Assembly (NCBI RefSeq): GCF_001639105.2
Contig: NZ_CP028902.1
Location: 3,350-38,538 of the forward strand
Direction: 5' to 3'
Origin: Azospirillum humicireducens
Lineage (GTDB): Bacteria > Pseudomonadota > Alphaproteobacteria > Azospirillales > Azospirillaceae
DNA length: 35,189 nucleotides
Part shown: piece by piece, positions 8,577 through 15,577 of the stretch
How the letters are laid out: every line of letters starts with the position of its first letter
Position numbering within the stretch: position 1 is the first letter of the stretch
Notes under the pieces: generated by a model
Databases searched by the model: none
Told to the model about the DNA's origin: nothing
What the model saw: only the letters and a program-made list of their open reading frames with translations
Position numbers and translations under genes: made by a program

Positions 8577-9184
8577 GCCGCCCCCCCCCAACGGGCCAGC
8601 CGCCGGTCCTCCGCCGCGCGGAAGGCGTCGAGCAGCCGGCCCTCCGCCTCGTTCAGCAGCCGGTCGGGGGCGAGCAGCGTCACGGTGCCGGCGCGGCCGG
8701 TCAGCCGGTCCGGGAAGGCACCAGCGGCACAGCCGTTGAAGGACAGCGACGGGTCGGAGGCCAACCGCTCATCCGCCTCCACTGCCACATCGCCATGGAC
8801 CTGATCGACCAGCAGGGCTGTCGGACGACCCTGCCAGGTGATCAGGATCAGCGGCGCGTACAGCTCCGCCTGTCCGCCGCCCGCCGCCCCGCCTGCTGAC
8901 TTGCCTGATGCAAGATCCAGCAGGACGCCCAGGCGCAAAACCGGCACCACCTCCCCATGATAGCGGAACACCCCCTCGACCGGCTGCGGCGCGGTCGGCA
9001 GGCGGTCGAGCCGCGGCAATGGCAGAAAGCGCCGCACGGCCTCGACCGGCAGCGCCAGCGCTTGGCCGGCAACCGAGAACACGACGCAACGGAAGGGCGA
9101 TGGCGCGGAGGGGCTGTGGGAGGAGCTTTGCGGGGGGTGCGGTGACATCCGTCCGTCGATTGTCTGGGATCCGACCGGGACCAT
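8573..9184 (-). CDS. cheW: CheW-like coupling protein (first gene of the chemosensory operon)
   Basis: 203 residues. A CheW domain starts near residue 31 (RCVVFSVAGQALALPVEAV) and continues with the strand YHGEVVPVLRLG and, near residue 120, LITWQGRPTALLVDQV. The last 35 residues are an Arg/Ala-rich tail. It is the promoter-proximal gene and overlaps cheR by ATGA. The start is uncertain: ATG at 9184 and ATG at 9148 are both in frame and neither has a clear Shine-Dalgarno sequence. It is expected to link the receptor to the hybrid CheA, in the position of WspB. Confidence 0.88.
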   Translation of the reverse strand: MVPVGSQTIDGRMSPHPPQSSSHSPSAPSPFRCVVFSVAGQALALPVEAVRRFLPLPRLDRLPTAPQPVEGVFRYHGEVVPVLRLGVLLDLASGKSAGGAAGGGQAELYAPLILITWQGRPTALLVDQVHGDVAVEADERLASDPSLSFNGCAAGAFPDRLTGRAGTVTLLAPDRLLNEAEGRLLDAFRAAEDRRLARWGGAA

Positions 9185-9262
9185 GCCCGATCACGACCGG
9201 AATGCGAATTACGCCAAAGGTTTACGTCGGACGATCTATGCCCCGGCAGCCGGAATCGGGAC

Positions 9263-9320
9263 CTTTGCCGGATTGCTTCTCCGGTCTACTGTCTTCCGTC
9301 ATGCCCGGAAACCGGCAAAG
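9263..9320. promoter_or_regulatory. 9-bp inverted repeat in the divergent cheW / maoC promoter region
   Basis: CTTTGCCGG at 9263-9271 is repeated as CCGGCAAAG at 9312-9320, a perfect 9-bp inverted repeat with a 40-base spacer. It lies between the divergent starts of the chemosensory operon (9184) and the MaoC gene (9357). It could be a binding site or form a long hairpin in the MaoC leader. No sigma-factor consensus was recognised with confidence. Confidence 0.3.
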
Positions 9321-9356
9321 ACCAGCCAAACCAACGACAAAGGGAGAGACGAGACG

Positions 9357-9809
9357 ATGCCCGGCCGCCATTTCGAGGATTTCCGCATCGGCGACGTGAT
9401 CGAATCGGAAGGGGCGACCCTCACCGACAGCCAGATCATGGATTTCGCCCTGCGTTTCGACCCGCAGCCCTTCCACATCGATGCGGTGGCCGCGGCCGAC
9501 GGGCCGTTCCAAGGGCTGATCGCCAGCGGATTCCACACCCTGTCGCTGACCTTCCGCCTGGTCCGCGACACCGGCATCATCACCGGCACCAGCCTGGGCG
9601 GGTCCGGCATGGATGAACTGCGCTGGCTGCGCCCGGTGCGCCCCGGCGACACCATCCGCGTCCGGGTGGAGGTGGTGGAGACGATCCCGTCGCGGCGCGG
9701 CGACCGCGGAACGGTTCGGCTGGCCTACACCACGCTGAACCAGCGGGGCGAGCCGGTGATGACCTGCATCATGAACCACATCGTCGCCGGCCGGACCGTC
9801 GCCGTCTGA
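9357..9809 (+). CDS. MaoC-like acyl dehydratase / (R)-enoyl-CoA hydratase
   Basis: 150 residues, the normal size of a single hot-dog-fold MaoC protein. The N-terminus (RHFEDFRIGDVIESEG) is typical. The active-site segment FDPQPFHID supplies the Asp and His of the hydratase motif, and the overhanging-segment helix is FQGLIASGFHT. The family reversibly hydrates enoyl-CoA thioesters; the exact substrate cannot be read. I chose the ATG at 9357 because AGGGAGA lies about ten bases upstream and the match to the family begins there; the frame is open back to 9183 but that extension looks non-coding. It is transcribed divergently from the che operon with no obvious functional link. Confidence 0.88.
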   Translation: MPGRHFEDFRIGDVIESEGATLTDSQIMDFALRFDPQPFHIDAVAAADGPFQGLIASGFHTLSLTFRLVRDTGIITGTSLGGSGMDELRWLRPVRPGDTIRVRVEVVETIPSRRGDRGTVRLAYTTLNQRGEPVMTCIMNHIVAGRTVAV

Positions 9810-10141
9810 ACACTCTTCCCGACCGCCGTCGCCACCTCCGGAAAACCCAGTCCTGCGCTCTGTCATGACAATTTTGTTAACCAGAGCTGCGCCGATTTCC
9901 GCGGCCCGTCCATTGCCAGCTCGCAGGTGCGGGACTATCTCACCGCTCCGCACAGTCCATGCCGGCAAGATGTTGGGAATAAAGGCAGTTCGCAAGGCGG
10001 ACGATTAATTTTCCTTCATCTCGGCGAAGCTGACGGAAGAAAGGACGGGTCGCCCGCGTCCATTGCGCAGGAGTCCGCAGAACAAGAGTCCGGCCACCCC
10101 GGTCGGGTGGCTGCAAGAGGTTAGGGAAAGGGTTGGTCACC
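9810..10141. other. Intergenic region of 332 bases
   Basis: No convincing protein-coding gene on either strand. It contains a perfect 7-bp hairpin (GCCACCC at 10093-10099, loop CGGTC, GGGTGGC at 10105-10111) ending 30 bases before the small ORF at 10142, and a more AT-rich patch near 9866-9890 that could hold a promoter. I could not fix -35/-10 boxes. Confidence 0.4.
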
Positions 10142-10288
10142 ATGCTTTGCAACATCGTCACGGTCGCCTCGCTTGGCGTCCTCCTGCTGTCGGGCATCGG
10201 CTTCAGCGTTACGAAGCCGCCGAAGCAGGACCGCGAACAGCGTGTCGACATGCCGCGCCGCGTGCTTGACGAAAACATTATGGGCTGA
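10142..10288 (+). CDS. Small hydrophobic peptide, 48 residues, unknown function
   Basis: The ATG at 10142 is preceded by a purine-rich stretch (AGAGGTTAGGGAAAGGG). The product starts with a hydrophobic segment of about 20 residues (LCNIVTVASLGVLLLSGIG), followed by a charged tail (KPPKQDREQR...). This is the shape of a single-pass membrane peptide; there is no lipobox cysteine in the right place. The reading frame ends nine bases before the end of the oppositely oriented gene at 10298. I do not recognise the family, and a chance ORF cannot be excluded, although the ribosome site and amphipathic design favour a real gene. Confidence 0.5.
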   Translation: MLCNIVTVASLGVLLLSGIGFSVTKPPKQDREQRVDMPRRVLDENIMG

Positions 10289-10297
10289 CGCCCGCCC

Positions 10298-10815
10298 TCA
10301 CCGCCTCGGGCGGAGGGCATGATGGGGGAGGGGGGAGGCGCTGCGCACGCCGGTTCGACGGCGCCGGCCCCCCGATCCCGGCCTTGCTTCCCCGAAGGGA
10401 GGCGAGGGAGCAAGTCCAGTGCAAATCTCGATCTGTGCATAAGGCCGGCCGGTGTCCTTCGCGATGGTCTGGACCACGTTGTAGACGGGCGTTCCGCGCA
10501 GCGTCGTCCCCGATAGGTCCCGTGATGGGCATGGCCATGCGCGATGGTGCGGACATTGTCGAAGCGGTCGATGGTCTCGGCCAGCCGCGAAGATCCCAGG
10601 AGCGGGAAGATCGCGGTCGGCTCCCCCTCCACCGTCGCCGCGATGGAAGCATCGTGCAGCGTCACGAACACCCGTTCGGTGTCCAGCTGGCGCAAAGCGC
10701 TATCCCGTCGCATCGCCTCGTTCACCGCTTCATGCACGAACTGCTTGATCGCCGGCTCGCCGACGCTGTCCAGCATCCGCTTGCCGAACCCGCGGCCTTC
10801 ACGGAGTTCGCTCAT
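10298..10815 (-). pseudogene. Conserved-looking gene of unknown function with an apparent frameshift
   Basis: A minus-strand ORF starts at an ATG at 10815 (MSELREGRGFGKRM...) with GGGGGAG seven bases upstream. It reads as plausible protein (DTERVFVTLHDASIAAT, RLAETIDRFDNVRTIAHG) to about position 10520. Beyond that the original frame becomes Arg/Pro-rich and shadow-like, while another frame becomes protein-like: DLSGTTLRGTPVYNVVQTI, then AKDTGRPYAQIEICTGLA, running to a TGA at 10298. A one-base deletion (or two-base insertion) around the CATCACGGGACC stretch near 10515-10525 would join them into a protein of about 170 residues. Either the gene is broken or the sequence has an error. I do not recognise the family. 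It sits 115 bases downstream of the hybrid kinase gene on the same strand. Confidence 0.5.
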
Positions 10816-10930
10816 GAACCACTCCCCCAATGCATCGGCGTTGCGCGCCAGGATGGCACGTTGCCCCGATACAACAGGGCAGGGGGCAAGCGTTGCAGGG
10901 GGCGGTGGTTCCGTTCGGCCGCCCGAGCCG

Positions 10931-13429
10931 TCACCCCGCTCGCAAAAGGATGGAGAGCTGGTCGGCGAGAGCCTGCGGCCTGAAAGGCTTGTGCAGAACC
11001 GCGCAGTGTTCGATCCCATCCGGCTTGTCGGCATATCCGGTGATGAGCAGGACAGGCAGTTCCGGTGCGAGGCGCCGTGTCTCCTGGATCAGGGCGACGC
11101 CGCTCATTCCGGGCATGGCATAGTCGGTGATCAGGACGTCGACCGCCTCGGCGTCCTGAAACACCTGCAGCGCCTCCACCCCGCTCGCGGCGGCAAGCAC
11201 ATTGTAGCCGAGCATTTCCAGAACGGCCGAGGCGCCGGTTCGGACCAGATGGTCGTCGTCGGCCAGCAGCACGACCTTGCGGGTTGCCGGCATCGGAGCG
11301 GGTGAGGGCGCCGCTGCCACCGCTTCGGCCTCCCAGGCGCGTGGGATGAAGATGGTTACGGTGGTGCCGGTGCCGGCCTTGCTTGCCATCGTCACCCCGC
11401 CGCCGGACTGGGCAGCCATTCCATAGACCATCGACAGCCCGAGCCCCGACCCCCTGCCGATGTCCTTGGTGGTGAAGAAGGGTTCGAAGGCCCTGGCCAG
11501 GGTCGGCCCGTCCATGCCTGTTCCGGTATCGGCAAGGGTGATCGCCACATAATCGCCGGGAGCCAGATCCGCCGGGCGTCCGGGTTCGCCCTGCCGCCGG
11601 ATGGCCACATTCTCGGTGCGCAGCGTCAGAACCCCGCCCTGGGGCATCGCGTCCCTGGCATTGATCGCCAGATTGAGGATCGCCGATTCCAGCTGTGCCG
11701 GATCGACCATCGCCGGGGCCGTGTCCGCCGGCACGTCGATGTCGAAGTGGATCAGGCCGCCCAGCGTGCGTTCGAGCAACGGCTGCATGCCCTCCACGAG
11801 GGAAAGCAGCCGTGTCGGCTTCGGCGTGAGCATCTGGCGCCGGGCAAAGGCAAGCAGCGAATGCGTCAGCTGGGCACCGCGCGAGATGGCCTCCTCCGCG
11901 GCGGTGAAGAGGCGGCGCGGCGGACCGTCCGGAACATACCGGTCCAGCACGGCGAGACAGCCGCCGACTCCCTGCAGAAGGTTGTTGAAGTCGTGCGCCA
12001 TGCCGCCGCTGAGCTGACCGACGACCTCCATCTTCTGCGCCTGCACCAGCTGGGCGGTGCGCTCCTGAACCAGCCGTTCCAACTCCTCGCGCGAGCGCTC
12101 AAGAACGGCCTCGGCCTCGCGCTGCTCGGTCACGTCGGTATGGACGCCGACCCACTCGCGGATCGCCCCGCCGGACTCGATCAGCGGGATGGCCCGGATG
12201 CTGAAACGGCGCCAGACGCCGTCATGCCGCCGCACCCGATGTTCGAAGATGAAGGTCCGACTTTCCGCCACCGCGGCTTTCCAGGCGTCGATGCTCGCCT
12301 GGGCGTCGTCGGGATGGACGGCGCGGGCCCAGCCATAGCCGCGGTACTCGTCATAGGACTGCCCGGTGAGCGCGGACCAGCCGGGCTGCTCGCCCTGCAT
12401 CTCGCCACGCGCATTGTTGGTCCACAGGATGCCGTTGACGGCCTGAACGGCGGCCCGGAAGCGCTCCTCGCTCTCGCGCAGCGCGGATTCCGCAGCCCTG
12501 CGGCACTCAACGTCGATGAGCACGCCCGGAAAGTTCAGCGGCGTGCCGTCGGGGGCATGCTCGACCCGGCCGTTCGCTTCGATCCAATGGTAGCGCCCGT
12601 CATGGCGGCGCACCCGGTATTGATGCGCATAAGCCCCGCCGCGTCCGATCACCTCGGCGATTGCCGCCATCAGGCCGGGCTTGTCGTCGGGATGGACCGT
12701 CGCGACGACCTGTTCGATGCCGAGGCCCGTGCTGCAGACCTCCGAAGAGAGCCCGAACGACCGGGCGAACTGTTCGTCCGCCGTGAAATGGTCGGTCGGC
12801 AGATGCCAGAACCAGGTCCCGATGATGGCGCCCGCATCGAGGGCAAGTTGCACGCGCTGTGCGTCGGCGCGGGCGCGGGCCTCGCTTTCCACCAACCGGC
12901 GCTGCATCATCACCCGGTCGGTGATCTCGGTGCAGGCGCAGAAAAGACCGGCCACCGAATCGCCATCGACCCTGAGAGGTGAGTAGAAGAAGGAGAAATG
13001 GGTTTCTTCCCGGTAGCCGCGGCGCTCAATGAAGAGCGTGATGTCATCCATCTGCACCGGTTCGCCGCGATAGGCCTTGCCGACGAGATCCTCGAGATCC
13101 CCGCGTATCTCGCTCCAGACATCGAGAAAATCCTTCCCCATCGCCTGCGGATGCTTGTTGGCGAGGATCTCGGCATAAGGCGTGTTGTAGATCAGCGTGC
13201 GCTCGGCTCCCCAGATGACGAACATCGGCTGGTTCGAGCCGATCAGGACGCCGACCATCGTCTTGAGGGGCTGGGGCCAATGATGCGGAGGCCCCAGAGA
13301 CGTGTTCGCCCAGTCCTGCGCCAGAATGAACTCGCCGGCAGTCCCGCCACCGGACAGGAAAGCCAGGGCGGCCCCATCATGTGCGGACGGCTGGCCGTCG
13401 TCATCCGCAGGGTCGAGGGAAGATGTCAA
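10931..13429 (-). CDS. PAS-rich hybrid sensor histidine kinase with receiver domain
   Basis: 832 residues, no membrane helices seen, so probably cytoplasmic. Order: PAS-like domain (about 60-180, FVIWGAERTLIYNTPYAEIL), PAS/PAC (about 195-315), PAS/PAC (about 325-440), a coiled-coil linker (EELERLVQERTAQLVQAQK), HisKA with H479 (GGMAHDFNNLLQG), HATPase with NLAINARDAMP, DTGTGMD and GRGSGLGLSMVYG, and a receiver (about 710-832) with D769 (LITDYAMPG). The family autophosphorylates on His and transfers to its own Asp; the signal is unknown. The first possible start is TTG at 13429, because an in-frame TGA lies 27 bases upstream and no ATG or GTG intervenes; this makes the N-terminus uncertain. 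A second, overlapping frame just upstream begins ATGATGGCATCG and stops after 18 codons. Confidence 0.93.
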   Translation of the reverse strand: MTSSLDPADDDGQPSAHDGAALAFLSGGGTAGEFILAQDWANTSLGPPHHWPQPLKTMVGVLIGSNQPMFVIWGAERTLIYNTPYAEILANKHPQAMGKDFLDVWSEIRGDLEDLVGKAYRGEPVQMDDITLFIERRGYREETHFSFFYSPLRVDGDSVAGLFCACTEITDRVMMQRRLVESEARARADAQRVQLALDAGAIIGTWFWHLPTDHFTADEQFARSFGLSSEVCSTGLGIEQVVATVHPDDKPGLMAAIAEVIGRGGAYAHQYRVRRHDGRYHWIEANGRVEHAPDGTPLNFPGVLIDVECRRAAESALRESEERFRAAVQAVNGILWTNNARGEMQGEQPGWSALTGQSYDEYRGYGWARAVHPDDAQASIDAWKAAVAESRTFIFEHRVRRHDGVWRRFSIRAIPLIESGGAIREWVGVHTDVTEQREAEAVLERSREELERLVQERTAQLVQAQKMEVVGQLSGGMAHDFNNLLQGVGGCLAVLDRYVPDGPPRRLFTAAEEAISRGAQLTHSLLAFARRQMLTPKPTRLLSLVEGMQPLLERTLGGLIHFDIDVPADTAPAMVDPAQLESAILNLAINARDAMPQGGVLTLRTENVAIRRQGEPGRPADLAPGDYVAITLADTGTGMDGPTLARAFEPFFTTKDIGRGSGLGLSMVYGMAAQSGGGVTMASKAGTGTTVTIFIPRAWEAEAVAAAPSPAPMPATRKVVLLADDDHLVRTGASAVLEMLGYNVLAAASGVEALQVFQDAEAVDVLITDYAMPGMSGVALIQETRRLAPELPVLLITGYADKPDGIEHCAVLHKPFRPQALADQLSILLRAG

Positions 13430-13820
13430 CTGCGGTCTCGTCGGTCGATGCCATCATGGCGGTACTATGCCATGATATCGGGAAAGCAGCTTGCACTTTC
13501 TTTCATCCCATGTGGGTGCATCTTTATCGCCAAGGCTTTTCCTTGACTTAAACTTGACGATATTGGTCTTGTGGGATCGGGAATTGACTGCTTTCGCGGG
13601 CGTCATTGTTGCGGGATTGAAATATTGACGAACTTCCCATCGCGCGGCCACGGTTCCGTTGGTCGGCCGCCCTCCCGCAGCGGCCTCTCGGAACGATGAT
13701 CCTGCATCGTAGAACAAAGCCCTGCACGCGAATGGGTTGGGCGGGGTCGAACGACGCGGAGCAGACCTTCCACGCCACTCCATCCCGCCACCCCGTGCCC
13801 GAGGGCCATCGGCGGACCGG
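13430..13820. other. Intergenic region of 391 bases
   Basis: Holds the upstream region of the hybrid kinase and the 3' flank of the lactate dehydrogenase gene, both on the minus strand. The part at 13490-13640 is richer in A+T than its surroundings. A short hairpin (ACGATG 13693-13698 / CATCGT 13705-13710) has no T-run on either side, so I do not call it a terminator. No gene was recognised. Confidence 0.4.
13453..13476. promoter_or_regulatory. 8-bp inverted repeat just upstream of the hybrid kinase
   Basis: ATCATGGC at 13453-13460 and GCCATGAT at 13469-13476 form a perfect 8-bp inverted repeat with an 8-base spacer. Its inner edge is 24 bases upstream of the TTG start at 13429. The position fits an operator or a leader hairpin that would limit initiation. 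It is a pattern only; no known binding consensus was matched. Confidence 0.35.
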
Positions 13821-15035
13821 TCAGATCCCGAATTCGGGCTTCCCCGCCAGGATGTTGGCAGTGACGTCCTTGATGTCGCGCAGGCCGCACATCGCCATGG
13901 TGACGTCCATCTCCTTGCGGATGATCTCCAGGCACTGGGACACGCCGGCCTCGCCGCCGGCCCCCAGGCCGTAGAGGAAGGCGCGGCCGATGAAGGTGCC
14001 CTTGGCGCCCAGCGCCAACGCCTTCACCACGTCCTGGCCGGAGCGGATGCCGCCGTCCATCAGCACTTCGATCCGGTCGCCCACCGCTTCGACGATGCCC
14101 GGCAGAGCTGCGATGGAGGAGATGGCGCCGTCCAGCTGCCGCCCGCCATGGTTGGAGACGATCAGCGCGTCGGCCCCGGTTTCCGCCGCCATCACCGCGT
14201 CCTCCGGGTCGAGGATGCCCTTCAGGATCAGCTTGCCGCCCCAGCGGTCGCGGATGCGGCGCACGTCGTCCCAGTTCAGCGTCGGGTCGAACTGCTCCGC
14301 CGTCCAGGAGGACAGCGACGACAGGTTGCTGACCCCGGTGGCGTGGCCGACGATGTTGCGGAAGGTGCGGCGGTGGGTGCGCAGCATGTTGATCGACCAG
14401 CGCGGCTTGGTCGCCATGTCCAGGATGTTGCCGATGGTCAGCTTCGGCGGGGTGGACAGGCCGTTCTTGATGTCCTTGTGGCGCTGGCCGAGGATCTGCA
14501 GGTCGAGCGTCAGCACCAGCGCCGAACAGCCGGCCGCCTTGGCGCGGTCGATCAGCTTGTCGATGAAGGCGCGGTCGCGCATGACGTAGAGCTGGAACCA
14601 GAAGGGCTTGTCGGTATTCTCCGCCACATCCTCGATCGAGCAGATGCTCATGGTCGACAGCGTGAAGGGGACGCCGGCCTTGGCCGCGGCGCGGGCGGCC
14701 AGGATCTCGCCGTCGGCATGCTGCATGCCGGTCAGGCCGGTCGGGGCCAGCGCCACCGGCATCGCCACCGGCTGGCCGACCATGCTGCTGGCCAGCGTCC
14801 GGTTGGTCATGTCCACCGCCACGCGCTGGCGCAGCTTGATCCGCCCGAAGTCGGACTCGTTGGCGCGGTAGGTCGACTCCGTGTAGGAGCCGGAATCCGC
14901 GTAGTCGTAGAACATCCGCGGCACGCGCCATTCCGCCAGCTGCCGCAGATCCTCGATGCAGGTGACGGGCCGGTCGGTGAACAGGTTCGCCCAGCGCGAC
15001 GGCGGCCGCGACGAGGGCATGCGAACGGAGGTCAT
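13821..15035 (-). CDS. lldD: FMN-dependent L-lactate dehydrogenase (alpha-hydroxy-acid dehydrogenase family)
   Basis: 404 residues. Family landmarks in order: MFYDYADSGSYTE near the N-terminus, the FMN-phosphate/PTG segment APTGLTGMQHADGE, WFQLYVMRDR, the catalytic H296 and R299 in SNHGGRQLDG, DGGIRSGQDVVKAL and GRAFLYGL. The family oxidises L-2-hydroxy acids with FMN; membrane-linked LldD uses L-lactate and feeds electrons to the respiratory chain. The ATG at 15035 was chosen because family similarity begins shortly after it; the frame extends upstream to 15146 with non-family sequence. No lldP permease or lldR regulator is adjacent, so the precise hydroxy acid is inferred. Confidence 0.88.
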   Translation of the reverse strand: MTSVRMPSSRPPSRWANLFTDRPVTCIEDLRQLAEWRVPRMFYDYADSGSYTESTYRANESDFGRIKLRQRVAVDMTNRTLASSMVGQPVAMPVALAPTGLTGMQHADGEILAARAAAKAGVPFTLSTMSICSIEDVAENTDKPFWFQLYVMRDRAFIDKLIDRAKAAGCSALVLTLDLQILGQRHKDIKNGLSTPPKLTIGNILDMATKPRWSINMLRTHRRTFRNIVGHATGVSNLSSLSSWTAEQFDPTLNWDDVRRIRDRWGGKLILKGILDPEDAVMAAETGADALIVSNHGGRQLDGAISSIAALPGIVEAVGDRIEVLMDGGIRSGQDVVKALALGAKGTFIGRAFLYGLGAGGEAGVSQCLEIIRKEMDVTMAMCGLRDIKDVTANILAGKPEFGI

Positions 15036-15149
15036 GGGGCGTGTCTCAACGGTTGCGCGTGAAACGAAGGGGGTAGGATTTGGCCATCCCCTCCGCGCAC
15101 CGTCAAGCATGCCCTCGCCCATCGCTTGCAGAATCCGCCCGTCCACCGG

Positions 15150-15323
15150 TCAGCGCGCCGGCTTGGCCTTGCGCTTCGGCTTGGACGTCTTGGGCGGCGT
15201 CATCATGGATTTCAGGACCGCCGACTGATTGCGTTTGGCTGCCGACATGGAGGCGGTGGTCCACGCGCCGGTGGCACGGTTGGCCCAGGACAGCCAGGCG
15301 CTCATGAAGGGATTCTTGGCCAT
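15150..15323 (-). CDS. Small basic conserved protein, 57 residues
   Basis: Starts MAKNPFMSAWLSWANRATGAW and ends in a Lys/Arg/Pro tail (TPPKTSKPKRKAKPAR). The start at 15323 has GGAGT about ten bases upstream. The 'KNPFxSxWLSxANxxxG' opening and lysine-rich end resemble a group of small alphaproteobacterial proteins often found as unannotated or 'hypothetical' genes, some loosely phasin-like; I recognise the look but not a function. It lies 114 bases upstream of lldD on the same strand and could be cotranscribed with it. Confidence 0.6.
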   Translation of the reverse strand: MAKNPFMSAWLSWANRATGAWTTASMSAAKRNQSAVLKSMMTPPKTSKPKRKAKPAR

Positions 15324-15491
15324 GGCGGAACGACTCCGGGACGGTTGGGGTGCCGACTCAACAGCGGTGGCGGAGTGTTTGTTGCGGCGCACACTGTTTG
15401 GCCGGTCCTGTGCGCAAAATTTCAGCGAATTCGCCGCATTCTTAGGCAATCGCATGAGCTGGAAGCAGCCGGCTTGCGGTGTGGAAGCCCT

Positions 15492-15521
15492 TCTCCCCTT
15501 GTGGGAGAGTGGCCTGTTTTT
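15492..15521 (+). promoter_or_regulatory. Hairpin plus T-run in the leader of the NIT-ANTAR gene
   Basis: TCTCCC at 15492-15497 and GGGAGA at 15503-15508 form a 6-bp hairpin with a 5-base loop; a run of five T follows at 15517-15521, 57 bases before the NIT-ANTAR start codon. The spacing to the T-run is longer than in a normal intrinsic terminator. Dispersed intergenic hairpins of the CTCTCCC...GGGAGAG kind are also common in proteobacteria, so this could simply be one of those. Confidence 0.3.
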
Positions 15522-15577
15522 GCTGGCATATGGGTTGCTTAACCGGTGAAGGGTGCAGCGCAGGGGGATCGGGCCGG

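Noticed and set aside
4725..8804. A 1359-codon plus-strand open frame
   Set aside because: It lies antisense to the cheA start, the receptor, cheW and cheR genes, all of which have clear domains. Long antisense frames are expected in high-GC DNA, and its composition (Gly/Leu/Arg/Asp-rich) shows no family motif.
9183..9356. N-terminal extension of the MaoC gene
   Set aside because: The in-frame extension has no family similarity, and a good ribosome site precedes the ATG at 9357.
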